This document shows, in pieces, positions 53,028 through 60,822 of a stretch of DNA of 64,000 bases. The stretch comes from Acidimicrobiia bacterium UBA5794 (lineage in GTDB: Bacteria > Actinomycetota > Acidimicrobiia > Spongiisociales > UBA5794), in contig DIDS01000012.1 in the NCBI GenBank assembly GCA_002418265.1, positions 1 through 64,000 of the forward strand, in the 5' to 3' direction. The notes below the pieces were generated by a model. That model saw only the letters and a list, made by a program, of their open reading frames with translations. It was not told where the DNA came from and ran no database searches. Position 1 is the stretch's first letter; every line of letters begins with the position of its first letter. Position numbers and translations under genes: made by a program.

Positions 53028-53968
53028 AGGTGCTTGTCCTGGGCGACGCCAACGTCGATCTTGAGATCACGTTGCCCGCGGCCGAATCTGTCGGGGTTCA
53101 CACAAACCCTGATCCTGTTCTGTTTGGTGGCGGTTCGGCCGCAAACACCGCTGCTGCGTTGGCAAAACTCGGGGTCGAATGCCGGTTCGTCGGGACGGTC
53201 GGCCAAGACGAACACGGTGCCTTCGCGATTGACAGCCTCAAGTCGGCCGGTGTCGATACCAGCTTGATCGTGCAGGTGGCGGGCGAGCCGACCGTTCAGG
53301 TCATTGTCGTGGTGCAACCCGATGGTGACCGCTTGATCTATGTGTGGCCACCCGCAGGGGGCGCACACAGCGCCTTGACTGAGGAACAGGCGTGCAGCGC
53401 CATCGCCGGCGCCGAGTGGGTTCATGTGACGGGTCTGTGCCTCAGGGTCTCCCCGGCCGCGGAATCGATATTGGCTGCAATGGAAGCGGCGGGAGCGGCT
53501 GGGATACCGGTATCACTCGATCTGAACCTGAGGCTTGAGAACTGGGGTTGGGACCGTGACTTCAGGTCTGTTGTCGAGCATGCAGTCGAACATGCCGAGT
53601 TTGTGATGGGAGCCGCATTCGACGAGATCGTTCCCCTTGCCGGTGTGGAAGATCCTCGCGACGCAGCGATGGTTCTCGCCGGGGACAATCGAACGGTGAT
53701 AGCAAGACGGGGTGCCGGCGGGGCGTTTGCAGCCCATGAGGGAACCATTACGAGCTCGCCAGGTTTCCATGTCGACGTGGTCAATACCGTGGGAGCAGGC
53801 GATGCGTTCAACGCCGGCTTCATCGCCTCACGCCTGCATGGTGCTTCGCTCGAAACGGCACTTCAAACAGGCAACGCAGTCGCAGCCCTGACCATCGGCC
53901 AGCCAGGAGCCCGAACCAGCCCCGACAGACCCACGTTGGAAACATTCCTCACAGACCGACTTCCTTAG
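53024..53968 (+). CDS. PfkB family carbohydrate/nucleoside kinase
   Basis: The 314-residue kinase has the PfkB N-terminal glycine motif LFGGGSAANTAAALAKLG and the C-terminal signature NTVGAGDAFNAGFI with the catalytic Asp. MKVLVLGDANVDLEI is the opening strand. Family members phosphorylate ribose, fructose-1-P, adenosine and related sugars; specificity is not readable. It starts at ATG 53024 within the stop of the TrpF-like gene and its stop meets a short antisense frame at 53965. Confidence 0.93.
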   Translation: MKVLVLGDANVDLEITLPAAESVGVHTNPDPVLFGGGSAANTAAALAKLGVECRFVGTVGQDEHGAFAIDSLKSAGVDTSLIVQVAGEPTVQVIVVVQPDGDRLIYVWPPAGGAHSALTEEQACSAIAGAEWVHVTGLCLRVSPAAESILAAMEAAGAAGIPVSLDLNLRLENWGWDRDFRSVVEHAVEHAEFVMGAAFDEIVPLAGVEDPRDAAMVLAGDNRTVIARRGAGGAFAAHEGTITSSPGFHVDVVNTVGAGDAFNAGFIASRLHGASLETALQTGNAVAALTIGQPGARTSPDRPTLETFLTDRLP

Positions 53969-54096
53969 AGTCGATCGACATCGTCGCGGGTGTCAACCAA
54001 CAGTCCAACCACGGCGTTGCCTTCACCTCGATCCTGGTCAAGCTGATTGTTGAAGAACCGGGCCTGGGGATGGTTGTCGAGTGCGAGGTGAGCGAC
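53965..54096 (-). pseudogene. In-frame coding-like extension after the TGA of the small membrane protein
   Basis: Immediately after the TGA at 54097-54099, the same minus-strand frame continues for 43 sense codons to a TAA at 53965-53967. The translation (VAHLALDNHPQARFFNNQLD, then a DRGEGNAVVGLLVDTRDD stretch) has strong actinobacterial codon preference with G/C in most third positions. It has no start codon of its own. It may be the severed C-terminus of a formerly 124-residue protein, a readthrough extension, or a sequencing error. Confidence 0.45.
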
Positions 54097-54339
54097 TCAA
54101 CCCTCTGATTGATTCCTGGCCCACGTGCCGATGCCGACGAGTGCGATTCCAAGGACGAGGAAGACGGCCGACAGAATCCAGTAGGCGGGCTTCTCCCGGT
54201 CAGCGCTGTCCGCGACGAACATGGTTTGGAGGACGAAGACCAGGAACCAAACAGCTCCGTAGATGAGCAGCGATTTCTTCCCGAATCCCCACACTGCACC
54301 GGCGATGAGTCCGCCGACGACAGTTGCGATGAGAACCAT
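54097..54339 (-). CDS. Small membrane protein, three predicted helices
   Basis: The 80-residue product is strongly hydrophobic: MVLIATVVGGLIAGAVWGFG, LLIYGAVWFLVFVLQTMFVA, and YWILSAVFLVLGIALVGIGT, with charged turns between. AGGGA precedes the ATG at 54339. No family recognised. Its TGA is followed in frame by a further 43 codons (see 53965-54096), which may be part of the original protein. Confidence 0.7.
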   Translation of the reverse strand: MVLIATVVGGLIAGAVWGFGKKSLLIYGAVWFLVFVLQTMFVADSADREKPAYWILSAVFLVLGIALVGIGTWARNQSEG

Positions 54340-54486
54340 TCCGGTCCCTTCCGTCTCGTGCCTCAATGCTATCCGACAGGACATGAAGAGGAGCATTCCG
54401 TCCCTTCTGTATCGAGCGCTCTGAGCTGATGTGACCCCTTCTGCGGCGTGCAAGGGCACCATGCAGGGGAGTGGCAACCACGCGTC

Positions 54487-54514
54487 TTGACCTCCCCCTC
54501 AATCAAATGATACC
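54487..54514 (+). promoter_or_regulatory. Probable promoter of the toxin-antitoxin operon
   Basis: TTGACC (54487-54492) is followed after about 16 bases by GATACC (54109 offset: 54509-54514), and the antitoxin ATG begins at 54524. The short leader suits autoregulation by the antitoxin. Inference from spacing and hexamer similarity only. Confidence 0.4.
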
Positions 54515-54523
54515 TTTACTCCT

Positions 54524-54769
54524 ATGTCGACTGTAAAGAAGCGCCCAAAGGGGACCACGCGAGTCTCATCAAAGAATCAGGTCACCATTCCGGTTGAGGC
54601 CATGCAGGCCGCGGGGCTCAAGGTGGGAGAGCGCCTTGTCGCCAGTGCCGATGGCCCCGGTCGTGTGGTGTTCCAACGTGACATTGATGTCCTTGATCAG
54701 TTCGCCGGTGTCCTGACAGGTGTCTATGCAGCCGACGAGCTCGAAGACCTTCGCAGCGAATGGGATTGA
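54524..54769 (+). CDS. AbrB/MazE-type (VapB-like) antitoxin
   Basis: The 81-residue protein has a SpoVT/AbrB swapped-hairpin domain: TTRVSSKNQVTIPVEAMQAA, then GLKVGERLVASADGPGRVVF. The C-terminal 25 residues (DQFAGVLTGVYAADELEDLR) are the probable toxin-neutralising tail. Such antitoxins bind their own promoter and the partner toxin. The following PIN toxin gene overlaps it by 10 bases, so the two are coupled. Confidence 0.9.
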   Translation: MSTVKKRPKGTTRVSSKNQVTIPVEAMQAAGLKVGERLVASADGPGRVVFQRDIDVLDQFAGVLTGVYAADELEDLRSEWD

Positions 54770-55173
54770 CAGTTCTGGATACGGGCGTCCTCATCAGTTT
54801 CCTCGACTCCGATGACGCACACCACGAGCAAGCTCGCAATTCTATTGCCGAGGCCATGAGTAGAAATGACCGACTCGTGATCCCGGGATCTGTCCTTGCC
54901 GAGGTGCTCGTAGGACCGTTTCGGCGAGGGCCCGCTGCCGTACAGGTCGTGCTCGATCTCATCGCGCGGTTACCCCTTGAGGTTGCACCGCTCGATGAAC
55001 GAGTCGCTGTCGCTGCGTCCAAGGTCCGAGCAGGTCACCCTCGAGTGAAACTTCCTGACGCCGTCGTGATCGGCACCGCAGACGTTGTTGAAGCCACCGA
55101 GCTCATCACGACGGACCGAGGATGGCCAACGGCAGCTACGGCTCACATCCAAGCCAAGCTCACCATACTTTGA
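54760..55173 (+). CDS. vapC: PIN-domain toxin, VapC family
   Basis: VapC toxins are Mg2+-dependent RNases that cut tRNA or rRNA. The 137-residue protein has the four acidic residues of the PIN site: Asp7 (VLDTG), Glu48 (LAEVL), Asp100 (LPDAVV) and Asp119 (TTDRGW). Start ATG 54760 is used; TTG 54766 (TTGA overlap with the antitoxin stop) is possible. A hairpin begins at its stop codon. The RNA target is unknown. Confidence 0.9.
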   Translation: MGLTVLDTGVLISFLDSDDAHHEQARNSIAEAMSRNDRLVIPGSVLAEVLVGPFRRGPAAVQVVLDLIARLPLEVAPLDERVAVAASKVRAGHPRVKLPDAVVIGTADVVEATELITTDRGWPTAATAHIQAKLTIL

Positions 55174-55215
55174 GGGCCGCCTCGGTCTTGCCGTGTCCGA
55201 GAGGGGAAGGCCCTC
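55172..55215 (+). terminator. Hairpin at the vapC 3' end
   Basis: GAGGGCC (55172-55178) pairs with GGCCCTC (55209-55215), and inside it CTCGG (55181-55185) pairs with CCGAG (55197-55201). The structure starts at the vapC stop. No T-run follows, which is common in GC-rich actinobacterial terminators. Confidence 0.4.
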
Positions 55216-55235
55216 CCATGCCTTCATCCCTCACA

Positions 55236-55263
55236 ATGTTACATAACGTGGATTATGGGCACT
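55236..55263. other. dif-like core (CATAA-N6-TTATG)
   Basis: CATAA (55242-55246) and TTATG (55253-55257) flank six bases in the layout of a Xer recombination site, which has 11-base XerC and XerD arms around a 6-base centre. The outer arm bases (ATGTTA and GGCACT) do not match typical dif well. The site lies between vapC and its neighbouring convergent gene. A coincidental match is possible. Confidence 0.25.
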
Positions 55264-55331
55264 TCAAACCCCGTCCGGTGCAGTCCGGGCCGGACCCCAA
55301 TCCGAAATAGTGATCAGTCCCCCTACAAACG

Positions 55332-55365
55332 GTGAGGGGATCCGAGCAATCTCAGATCCCCTCAC
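55332..55365 (-). terminator. Terminator hairpin of the secreted-protein gene
   Basis: GTGAGGGGATC (55332-55342) and GATCCCCTCAC (55355-55365) are exact inverted repeats of 11 bases, with GAG/CTC extending the stem inside. It lies 20 bases beyond the stop of the minus-strand gene at 55385. On the minus strand the hairpin is followed by CGTTTG, a weak T-run. Confidence 0.6.
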
Positions 55366-55384
55366 TTCACCTGGGTGTCCGGTC

Positions 55385-55714
55385 CTACTCTTCGAAGGAC
55401 CCGTTCGGGTTGCAAGCGTTGCCGGGATGTTCCCCGATTGTGGCGAGGAGGTCCCTCACCTCCTTGGGGATCTGTCCCCATGATTGTGCGTGACCGGGGA
55501 CTCCCTTGGAGCCACCCTCGATAAATTGGTCATCTTCCTGTCCTGAGTAGGCACAGAGCGACCGAGCGTGCAGACCCGTGTCCCACTTGCTGTCCTCGAC
55601 TTTCAGAACTTTTCCGTTCCCCGTTATCTCCCCCGCAATTGCGGCGCTAGCACCGAGTGCCATCGCCATAACCATCAGAACGGCTAGCAGCATGACCAGT
55701 GTGGACCGTTTCAT
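55385..55714 (-). CDS. Small secreted protein
   Basis: The 109-residue product begins with a signal peptide (MKRSTLVMLLAVLMVMAMAL, cleavage likely after GASAAIA). The mature part is about 80 residues with two Cys (SLCAYS and NACNPN), which could form a disulfide. It ends in NGSFEE. AAGGA precedes the ATG at 55714, which overrules the longer frame from 55996. A terminator hairpin follows. No family recognised. Confidence 0.78.
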   Translation of the reverse strand: MKRSTLVMLLAVLMVMAMALGASAAIAGEITGNGKVLKVEDSKWDTGLHARSLCAYSGQEDDQFIEGGSKGVPGHAQSWGQIPKEVRDLLATIGEHPGNACNPNGSFEE

Positions 55715-55934
55715 GTCATTCCTTTCCGTCCAAGCCGATACGGTCAGCAGTAATTTTATCCCGCGAGCTTCGGCGTGTAAATGCGAATTTCGCTGCGTAT
55801 CACCGCTGAGCGGGATGATCGCACTTCTGAATCGGCGCGCTTTCCACAAGTCTCTCCGCGGGCTCTTGCACACAGAATCTCGCTGTTCGATACAACCGTC
55901 ACAATACCGGACGGGAGCGCTTGTGATGGCGAAG

Positions 55935-56594
55935 CTAGATCTTTGCTCGTGCGAAAAGGACGGTTGAGCGACGAGGACGCCTGATCGTGACCTCATTGAA
56001 ATGCTCCTTCAGGAGCGACGTGAACATCGGAGCGTCATACATGCACTTGATGACATCGTCGGACCTTGGGGCTTGACGCCATTCTGGTACGTTCTTCCAG
56101 TCGTGGCCGTAGGCTGAATCGAGGGTTGGATAATGGTCCCGGTCGAGCACGGAGGCTAGCAGGATTCCGCTTGAGCTCAGCAGACGGTGAACGTGTTCCA
56201 TTGCACGATCGGGTCGCCATGACAGGTGATGAATCACCTGTGTCATGACAACGACGTCGAACGGGTCAAGACGCAAGCCCTCTGGTTCTGGGGCATCCTC
56301 GATGTCGTGCTGGATGTACGTGAGGCCATATCGGTCACAGAGTTCTCGTGTGAGAAATGACCCGATCGGCATGAGGTCCATGACGGTGACTTCGTGGCCA
56401 CGCTCACTCAGCCAAATCGCAGTCGTCCCCCAACCGGGTCCGATCTCAAGCACTCGACCCGGTGGCAGCTTTGCAAGCCGCTTGAACACCGCAGGCAAGT
56501 ACATCTTTTCCATTGCACGGTAGACGGATTGGTAGTAGTCGTGCGGAGCGGCCTCCGCAACGATTGTTTGCGCCTTCTTGAACTTCACGATCAA
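55935..56594 (-). CDS. SAM-dependent class I methyltransferase
   Basis: The 219-residue protein contains the SAM-binding motif I VLEIGPGWGTTAIWLSERG, the acidic end of strand 2 VTVMDL, and FDVVVMTQVIHHL (motif IV region) followed by LLSSSGILLASV. These place it in the Methyltransf_11/25-like group. The substrate is unknown. Gene order with the ABC-F gene on the same strand, 47 bases upstream, hints at shared expression. Confidence 0.9.
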   Translation of the reverse strand: MIVKFKKAQTIVAEAAPHDYYQSVYRAMEKMYLPAVFKRLAKLPPGRVLEIGPGWGTTAIWLSERGHEVTVMDLMPIGSFLTRELCDRYGLTYIQHDIEDAPEPEGLRLDPFDVVVMTQVIHHLSWRPDRAMEHVHRLLSSSGILLASVLDRDHYPTLDSAYGHDWKNVPEWRQAPRSDDVIKCMYDAPMFTSLLKEHFNEVTIRRPRRSTVLFARAKI

Positions 56595-56641
56595 TATCCG
56601 ATCTCATCGTCGATTTCTGAATTCTGCCCGCACGTCGGCTC

Positions 56642-58282
56642 TTAAATGCGGGTAAGGAGCTTTACGCCTTCGGTATCAAGGAGTGAAAATCTCCGACCGC
56701 TGACGATTCTGATCGCAAGGTCCCGATCAAGAACCTCACCGACAAGGCCGTCCTTGTCGAAGATGATCCAGCGATCAAAGATACGGGTGAACTCGCGGTC
56801 GTGGGTGATCGCTAGTTGCGTTGCGTTTAGGTCGACGAGCACTCGTTCGATGACCTCGATCGACTCAAGGTCGAGGTTGTCTGTTGGCTCATCTAGGAAC
56901 AAGAGATTCGGCTCCTGCCGTTCAAGGAATATCAACTGGACCCGCGCCTTTTGACCTCCCGAGAGCTGCGAATAGTTGTGACGGTCATGATGCGCAAGCC
57001 CATAGCGTCCGAGTGTCGAGCGGATGACCTGGTCGTTGGGAAACTCACGGGCAAGAATCGTGAGCAAGTCCCCGCTGTCATCGGGCAACGTGTTCTCCTG
57101 CGAAAAGTACCCAACGATTGCGTTCGGCCCGTACCGGATGGTTGCCCCTTCATTGAGTTCGTTTCGGATGAGGAGCTTGAAGAGCGATGACTTACCCACT
57201 CCGTTCTCCCCCAACAGCGCCACACGGTCGCCGTGATACACCTTCAAGTCGAACGGAAGGATGAGGTTTGGCACCTCGAAATTCTCAATGCGAATTGCTT
57301 CCTTGCCAGCGCGAGAACCGCGGAACTGCGGCGAGATCTCCTTCTCCGGCGGTGGGAGTTCTGGTGGTCCGGCATCCCGATAACGCTGCCACCGTGCGTC
57401 AGCGACGCGTGCGCGTTGCGCGGCAGCCTCACTGCTGTGCGCCCTGACCTGCCATGTACGGAAGTCTCGGTAGAGCCGGCGTTCCTCGCGCTGCCACAGG
57501 GAGAGATTCCGTGCAAGTCGTTCGACATGGGCACGACGTGCGGCACGAAAGGTACGGTAGTTTCCCGAGTGGACCCACGAGCCATTCCGTTCGAGGACAA
57601 CCATCCGATCGACCGCACGGGAAAGCAACGTGCGGTCATGGGACACCATCAAGACCGTCTTCGATGTGCGATTCAACTCACCTTCAAGCCAGTCCTTCGA
57701 GAACAGATCGAGGAAGTTGTCCGGCTCATCAAGCACGAGCGTTGGGACCGAAGACAGCAGGTAGGCCCGAAGGATGATCGCCTTCCGCTCCCCTCCCGAC
57801 AGCTCACGAAGCAACCGCTCCCCTGCCTCCGCCAACCTCTGTCCCAAAACGGCCGATGTGATCTGATCCCAAGCACCCTCCTCCTTGTATCCGCCGAGTT
57901 GCTGCCACATCTCGAGTTTGTCGCCAAGGTGGGTGCCGACATCTTCGCCGTCTGCCAGCGAGCGGTAGAGTCCTTGGAGGTCGGTATGGACCTCCTTCAT
58001 CGACGCCGGCAGCGAGAGGGCCAGTGCATCGAGCACCGTGGCATCGGGCTGATCGTCGAAGCCAGGGTTCTGACGCATATAGCCGACCTCGGTGTCGGAT
58101 CGGATCGTTCCTTCGGCAAGAGCAAGGTCGCCAGCGATCAGGTTGAGGATGGTGGTCTTCCCAACACCATTTGGTCCGACGAGCGCGGTGACCGAGCCGG
58201 TCGGAACCCGAAACGACAGTTCGTCGATCACGGGGGTCCCGTCCGGGTAGAAGAAGACTGCGTTCGCGACCTCAATGGCCAT
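56642..58282 (-). CDS. ABC-F family ATPase
   Basis: The 546-residue protein has two ABC cassettes without membrane segments. Cassette one has GPNGVGKTT, LSGGERKAIIL and LVLDEPDNFLD. Cassette two has GENGVGKSS, LSGGQKARVQL and LFLDEPTDNLD. The linker between is rich in Arg (RDFRTWQVRAHSSEAAAQRA), the P-site tRNA interaction motif of ABC-F proteins. The Walker B follow-up PDNFLD / PTDNLD departs from the usual PTNHLD. It may be a translation factor or a ribosome-protection resistance protein; subfamily is undetermined. A long antisense frame on the other strand is a shadow. Confidence 0.92.
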   Translation of the reverse strand: MAIEVANAVFFYPDGTPVIDELSFRVPTGSVTALVGPNGVGKTTILNLIAGDLALAEGTIRSDTEVGYMRQNPGFDDQPDATVLDALALSLPASMKEVHTDLQGLYRSLADGEDVGTHLGDKLEMWQQLGGYKEEGAWDQITSAVLGQRLAEAGERLLRELSGGERKAIILRAYLLSSVPTLVLDEPDNFLDLFSKDWLEGELNRTSKTVLMVSHDRTLLSRAVDRMVVLERNGSWVHSGNYRTFRAARRAHVERLARNLSLWQREERRLYRDFRTWQVRAHSSEAAAQRARVADARWQRYRDAGPPELPPPEKEISPQFRGSRAGKEAIRIENFEVPNLILPFDLKVYHGDRVALLGENGVGKSSLFKLLIRNELNEGATIRYGPNAIVGYFSQENTLPDDSGDLLTILAREFPNDQVIRSTLGRYGLAHHDRHNYSQLSGGQKARVQLIFLERQEPNLLFLDEPTDNLDLESIEVIERVLVDLNATQLAITHDREFTRIFDRWIIFDKDGLVGEVLDRDLAIRIVSGRRFSLLDTEGVKLLTRI

Positions 58283-58342
58283 CGTTCTACCTCTGCTATT
58301 GAAATGGGAAGATGCGGAACCGGAAAGACTAAGGGACTTGCG

Positions 58343-58570
58343 TCACTCCGATCGGGGCTCGCGACCCTCCGCGTCCTGTCGTGTCGTACCAGCATCAAAA
58401 ACTTCGACGAGGACGTAGATGATGCCACCAACCGGTGTCGTGAAGACGATGAGCAGAATCCAAGCCCAACGTGGGATGAAGCGGGGTGTGTTGACGATGA
58501 CATGCCAGAGGCAGAACAGCGTCAAGAACACGACTATGGCGAAGATCGGTATCCATGCAGTGAAGTTCAT
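58343..58570 (-). CDS. Small membrane protein, PLDc_N-like
   Basis: The 75-residue protein has two helices (FTAWIPIFAIVVFLTLFCLW and WAWILLIVFTTPVGGIIYVL) with a short basic loop containing TPRFIPRW. This is similar to the small PLD-nuclease N-terminal-like transmembrane domain found as stand-alone proteins in actinobacteria. The C-terminus is acidic/basic (DAEGREPRSE). ATG 58570 is preferred over an upstream start at 58633. Function unknown. Confidence 0.72.
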   Translation of the reverse strand: MNFTAWIPIFAIVVFLTLFCLWHVIVNTPRFIPRWAWILLIVFTTPVGGIIYVLVEVFDAGTTRQDAEGREPRSE

Positions 58571-58711
58571 CAGAGACTCCGGTGTGATCCCTCCAGAGCA
58601 TACGGAGACCCGGGACTCACCCCACTCAAACACGTATGCACGGTTGGCTCTATTTGGAACGGAAAACCGACCGCTGCGATAGATGGAACCCCAAAGAACA
58701 CCGAGCCGGAG

Positions 58712-59428
58712 CTACTCCGCGAGGCTGACCCGGATGCGACGGAAGCCTCGACCCTTGTTCTCGGCCTTGGGGATGGTGATGGCTCCGACTTCGCCGGTTT
58801 CGTTTACGTGCGTGCCGCCGTCGGCTTGACGGTCGAGTCCGACAATGTCAATCACCCGGACCTCGGTGAGCGTCTTGGGAAGCAGGTTCACCTTGGTTCG
58901 GATGAGGGACGGGTCGTTGTCGGCCGCATCACGTGGGAGGAATGAAACCTCAATCTGGCGTCGCCTCACAAGTTCCTCATTCAGATCAGCCTGGACGAGC
59001 GGGAGATCATCGGCTGACCAGTCCGGAATGTCGAAGTCAAGACGACCGCTTCCTGGTTCCATGTTTCCGCCGGTCACGGGACTTTCGAAGCGCCGCCATA
59101 TGACGCCGCAGAGTGCATGGAGGGCGGTGTGGGTCCGCATGAGTTTGTAACGGCGCTCCCAGTCCAGCCGGCCCTCCACCGTGGTGCCAGCCGAGGGAAG
59201 ACCGCCGTCAAGCCAGTGCCAGACGCCATCTGCGTCTTGGGTGACACGCACGACAGCGAGCTGATCATCGCCGATGGTGAGAATGCCAGCGTCTGGTGGT
59301 TGTCCTCCCCCACCTGGGTAGAACACGGTCTGATCCAACAGGACGCGGTTGTCGTCGACATCGGTCCGCACAACCGTGGCCGTCATTGCCCGTGCATAGG
59401 AATCGGTTGAGTAGATGCGTTTGGTCAT
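58712..59428 (-). CDS. Alanyl-tRNA editing protein (AlaX-like)
   Basis: The 238-residue protein trans-edits mischarged Ser- or Gly-tRNA-Ala. It contains the tRNA-synthetase second additional domain with RTHTALHAL (zinc His pair) and the C-terminal ADGGTHVNETGEVG, where the usual Cys of CGGTHV is Asp. FYPGGGGQPPDAG is the N-terminal beta domain. The Asp variant also occurs in bacterial AlaX proteins to my recollection. It is divergent from the FTR1 gene. Confidence 0.9.
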   Translation of the reverse strand: MTKRIYSTDSYARAMTATVVRTDVDDNRVLLDQTVFYPGGGGQPPDAGILTIGDDQLAVVRVTQDADGVWHWLDGGLPSAGTTVEGRLDWERRYKLMRTHTALHALCGVIWRRFESPVTGGNMEPGSGRLDFDIPDWSADDLPLVQADLNEELVRRRQIEVSFLPRDAADNDPSLIRTKVNLLPKTLTEVRVIDIVGLDRQADGGTHVNETGEVGAITIPKAENKGRGFRRIRVSLAE

Positions 59429-59461
59429 ACCTCCACCCTAGAGCGGATTGTGGGCCAGAAT

Positions 59462-59488
59462 TTGCACTATCGTCGTAGGGTGTATTAT
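59462..59488 (+). promoter_or_regulatory. Possible promoter of the iron permease operon
   Basis: TTGCAC (59462-59467) and TATTAT (59483-59488) are 15 bases apart, short of the ideal 17. The latter follows TG. The stretch 59480-59515 is AT-rich compared with its surroundings and contains GTACCTTAAG. An iron-responsive repressor site would be expected but is not clearly recognisable. Confidence 0.35.
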
Positions 59489-59520
59489 TGTGTAGTCGTA
59501 CCTTAAGAAATGGATAGGCG

Positions 59521-60345
59521 ATGCTTACAACCTTTGTTATCGGCCTTCGGGAGGGACTCGAAGCCGCTCTCATCGTCGGCATCGTCGCTGCCTTCTTGGT
59601 GCGAAACGGCGACCGACGGGCCTTACGAGCCATGTGGATCGGTGTCGCCCTCGCCGTTGCCGCCTGTCTTGGCGTTGCGCTGGCACTCAACGTTGCGGGA
59701 CAACGGCTTCCCCTTACGGCACGTGCGGCGTTTGAGGGTATTCTGGCACTGGTCGCGGTAGCGGGTGTCACGTACATGTTGGTCTGGATGCGCCAGCATG
59801 GCTCCGCCATCCATTCCGATCTTGAGGCCAAGGCCGAGAGCGCCCTCGCCAAAAGCTCAATGGTCGCCCTCGTCGGTCTCGCCTTCCTCGCAGTCATCCG
59901 GGAAGGGATCGAAACGGCAGTATTCCTGTTTGCCATTCTCGATGGAAGCTCCCGTGTTGGTGCTGGCATCACGGGAGCGATCCTCGGTATCGCGGCCGCG
60001 TCCGTCCTTGGCTATGCCATCTATCGGGGCGGAGCGAAAATCGATGTGGCTCGCTTCTTTCGTGTGACCGGAGTTGTCCTCGTATTTGTTGCAGCCGGAC
60101 TGGTCGCCATGGCAATTCACGAATTTGCTGAAATCGGATGGATCACGTGGGGCCAATCCCCCGCTGTTGACCTCACATTCATCATCGCTCCCGGAACCGT
60201 CCGGGCAAGCATCGCCACGGCATTCCTCGGGTTGCAGGCAGTTCCGACATACGCGGAGATTCTTGGATGGCTGGCATTTGTCATTCCCATGACGTGGTAT
60301 GTACTCCGGCCGACCACTCAACGAGTCCCGATTTCCGTCAACTAG
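59521..60345 (+). CDS. efeU: FTR1 family iron permease (EfeU-like)
   Basis: The 274-residue membrane protein has seven predicted helices and the two REGxE motifs that bind iron: REGLE (residues 10-14) and REGIE (127-131). This is the FTR1/EfeU fold for high-affinity iron uptake. GGATAGGCG lies directly before the ATG. The following gene is a cupredoxin-domain lipoprotein, similar to the N-terminal domain of EfeO. The EfeB peroxidase is absent from the window. Confidence 0.94.
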   Translation: MLTTFVIGLREGLEAALIVGIVAAFLVRNGDRRALRAMWIGVALAVAACLGVALALNVAGQRLPLTARAAFEGILALVAVAGVTYMLVWMRQHGSAIHSDLEAKAESALAKSSMVALVGLAFLAVIREGIETAVFLFAILDGSSRVGAGITGAILGIAAASVLGYAIYRGGAKIDVARFFRVTGVVLVFVAAGLVAMAIHEFAEIGWITWGQSPAVDLTFIIAPGTVRASIATAFLGLQAVPTYAEILGWLAFVIPMTWYVLRPTTQRVPISVN

Positions 60346-60362
60346 TCGAAGGAGAACGATCG

Positions 60363-60767
60363 GTGAAGGGTTTGGCTATTTCGCTCGTCACATGTGTCGC
60401 GCTGCTTTCCGGGTGTTCCGGAGGCTCTGGTTCTGAGGGTACGGTCATCGACACGACGCTCAACAACACGTCGATCGATCTCTCCGTCTCCACCGTCGAG
60501 GCTGGGACCGTCACGTTTGCGGTGACGAACGAGGGCGACCAAGTCCATGAGATCGAGGTCTTCGCAGGAAGCAATACTGTGCTGCCGGTGGACAAGAACG
60601 TGGCGAACGTTTCGGGCCTCACTCTCATTGATGAGATCGAAGACATCCTCCCCGGAGGGAATGTTCGTCTCACCCTCGACCTCCCAGCGGGCGACTACAT
60701 CGTGATTTGCAATCTCCCTGGACACTACGAAATGGGCATGGTGACCAAGCTCGTCGTCACTGGTTGA
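60363..60767 (+). CDS. Cupredoxin-domain lipoprotein
   Basis: The 134-residue protein has a lipoprotein signal ending in LLSGC (lipobox Cys near residue 17). A Gly/Ser linker and a cupredoxin domain follow. Copper-ligand positions appear at VHEIEVF (His) and CNLPGHYEMGM (Cys, His, Met), matching type I copper or EfeO-like cupredoxins. It may oxidise or hold Fe(II)/Fe(III) for the FTR1 permease whose stop lies 17 bases upstream. GTG 60363 follows AAGGAGA. Confidence 0.9.
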   Translation: MKGLAISLVTCVALLSGCSGGSGSEGTVIDTTLNNTSIDLSVSTVEAGTVTFAVTNEGDQVHEIEVFAGSNTVLPVDKNVANVSGLTLIDEIEDILPGGNVRLTLDLPAGDYIVICNLPGHYEMGMVTKLVVTG

Positions 60768-60822
60768 GCTGGACTTCCCCAGCAGATCTGGCGTGTATTG
60801 GATACGCCGGTATCGTTCGATC

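Noticed and set aside
57233..58945. 570-codon plus-strand frame opposite the ABC-F gene
   Set aside because: It is antisense to a protein with complete ABC motifs; its own translation has no recognisable domain and is rich in Asp/Arg patterns typical of shadow frames.
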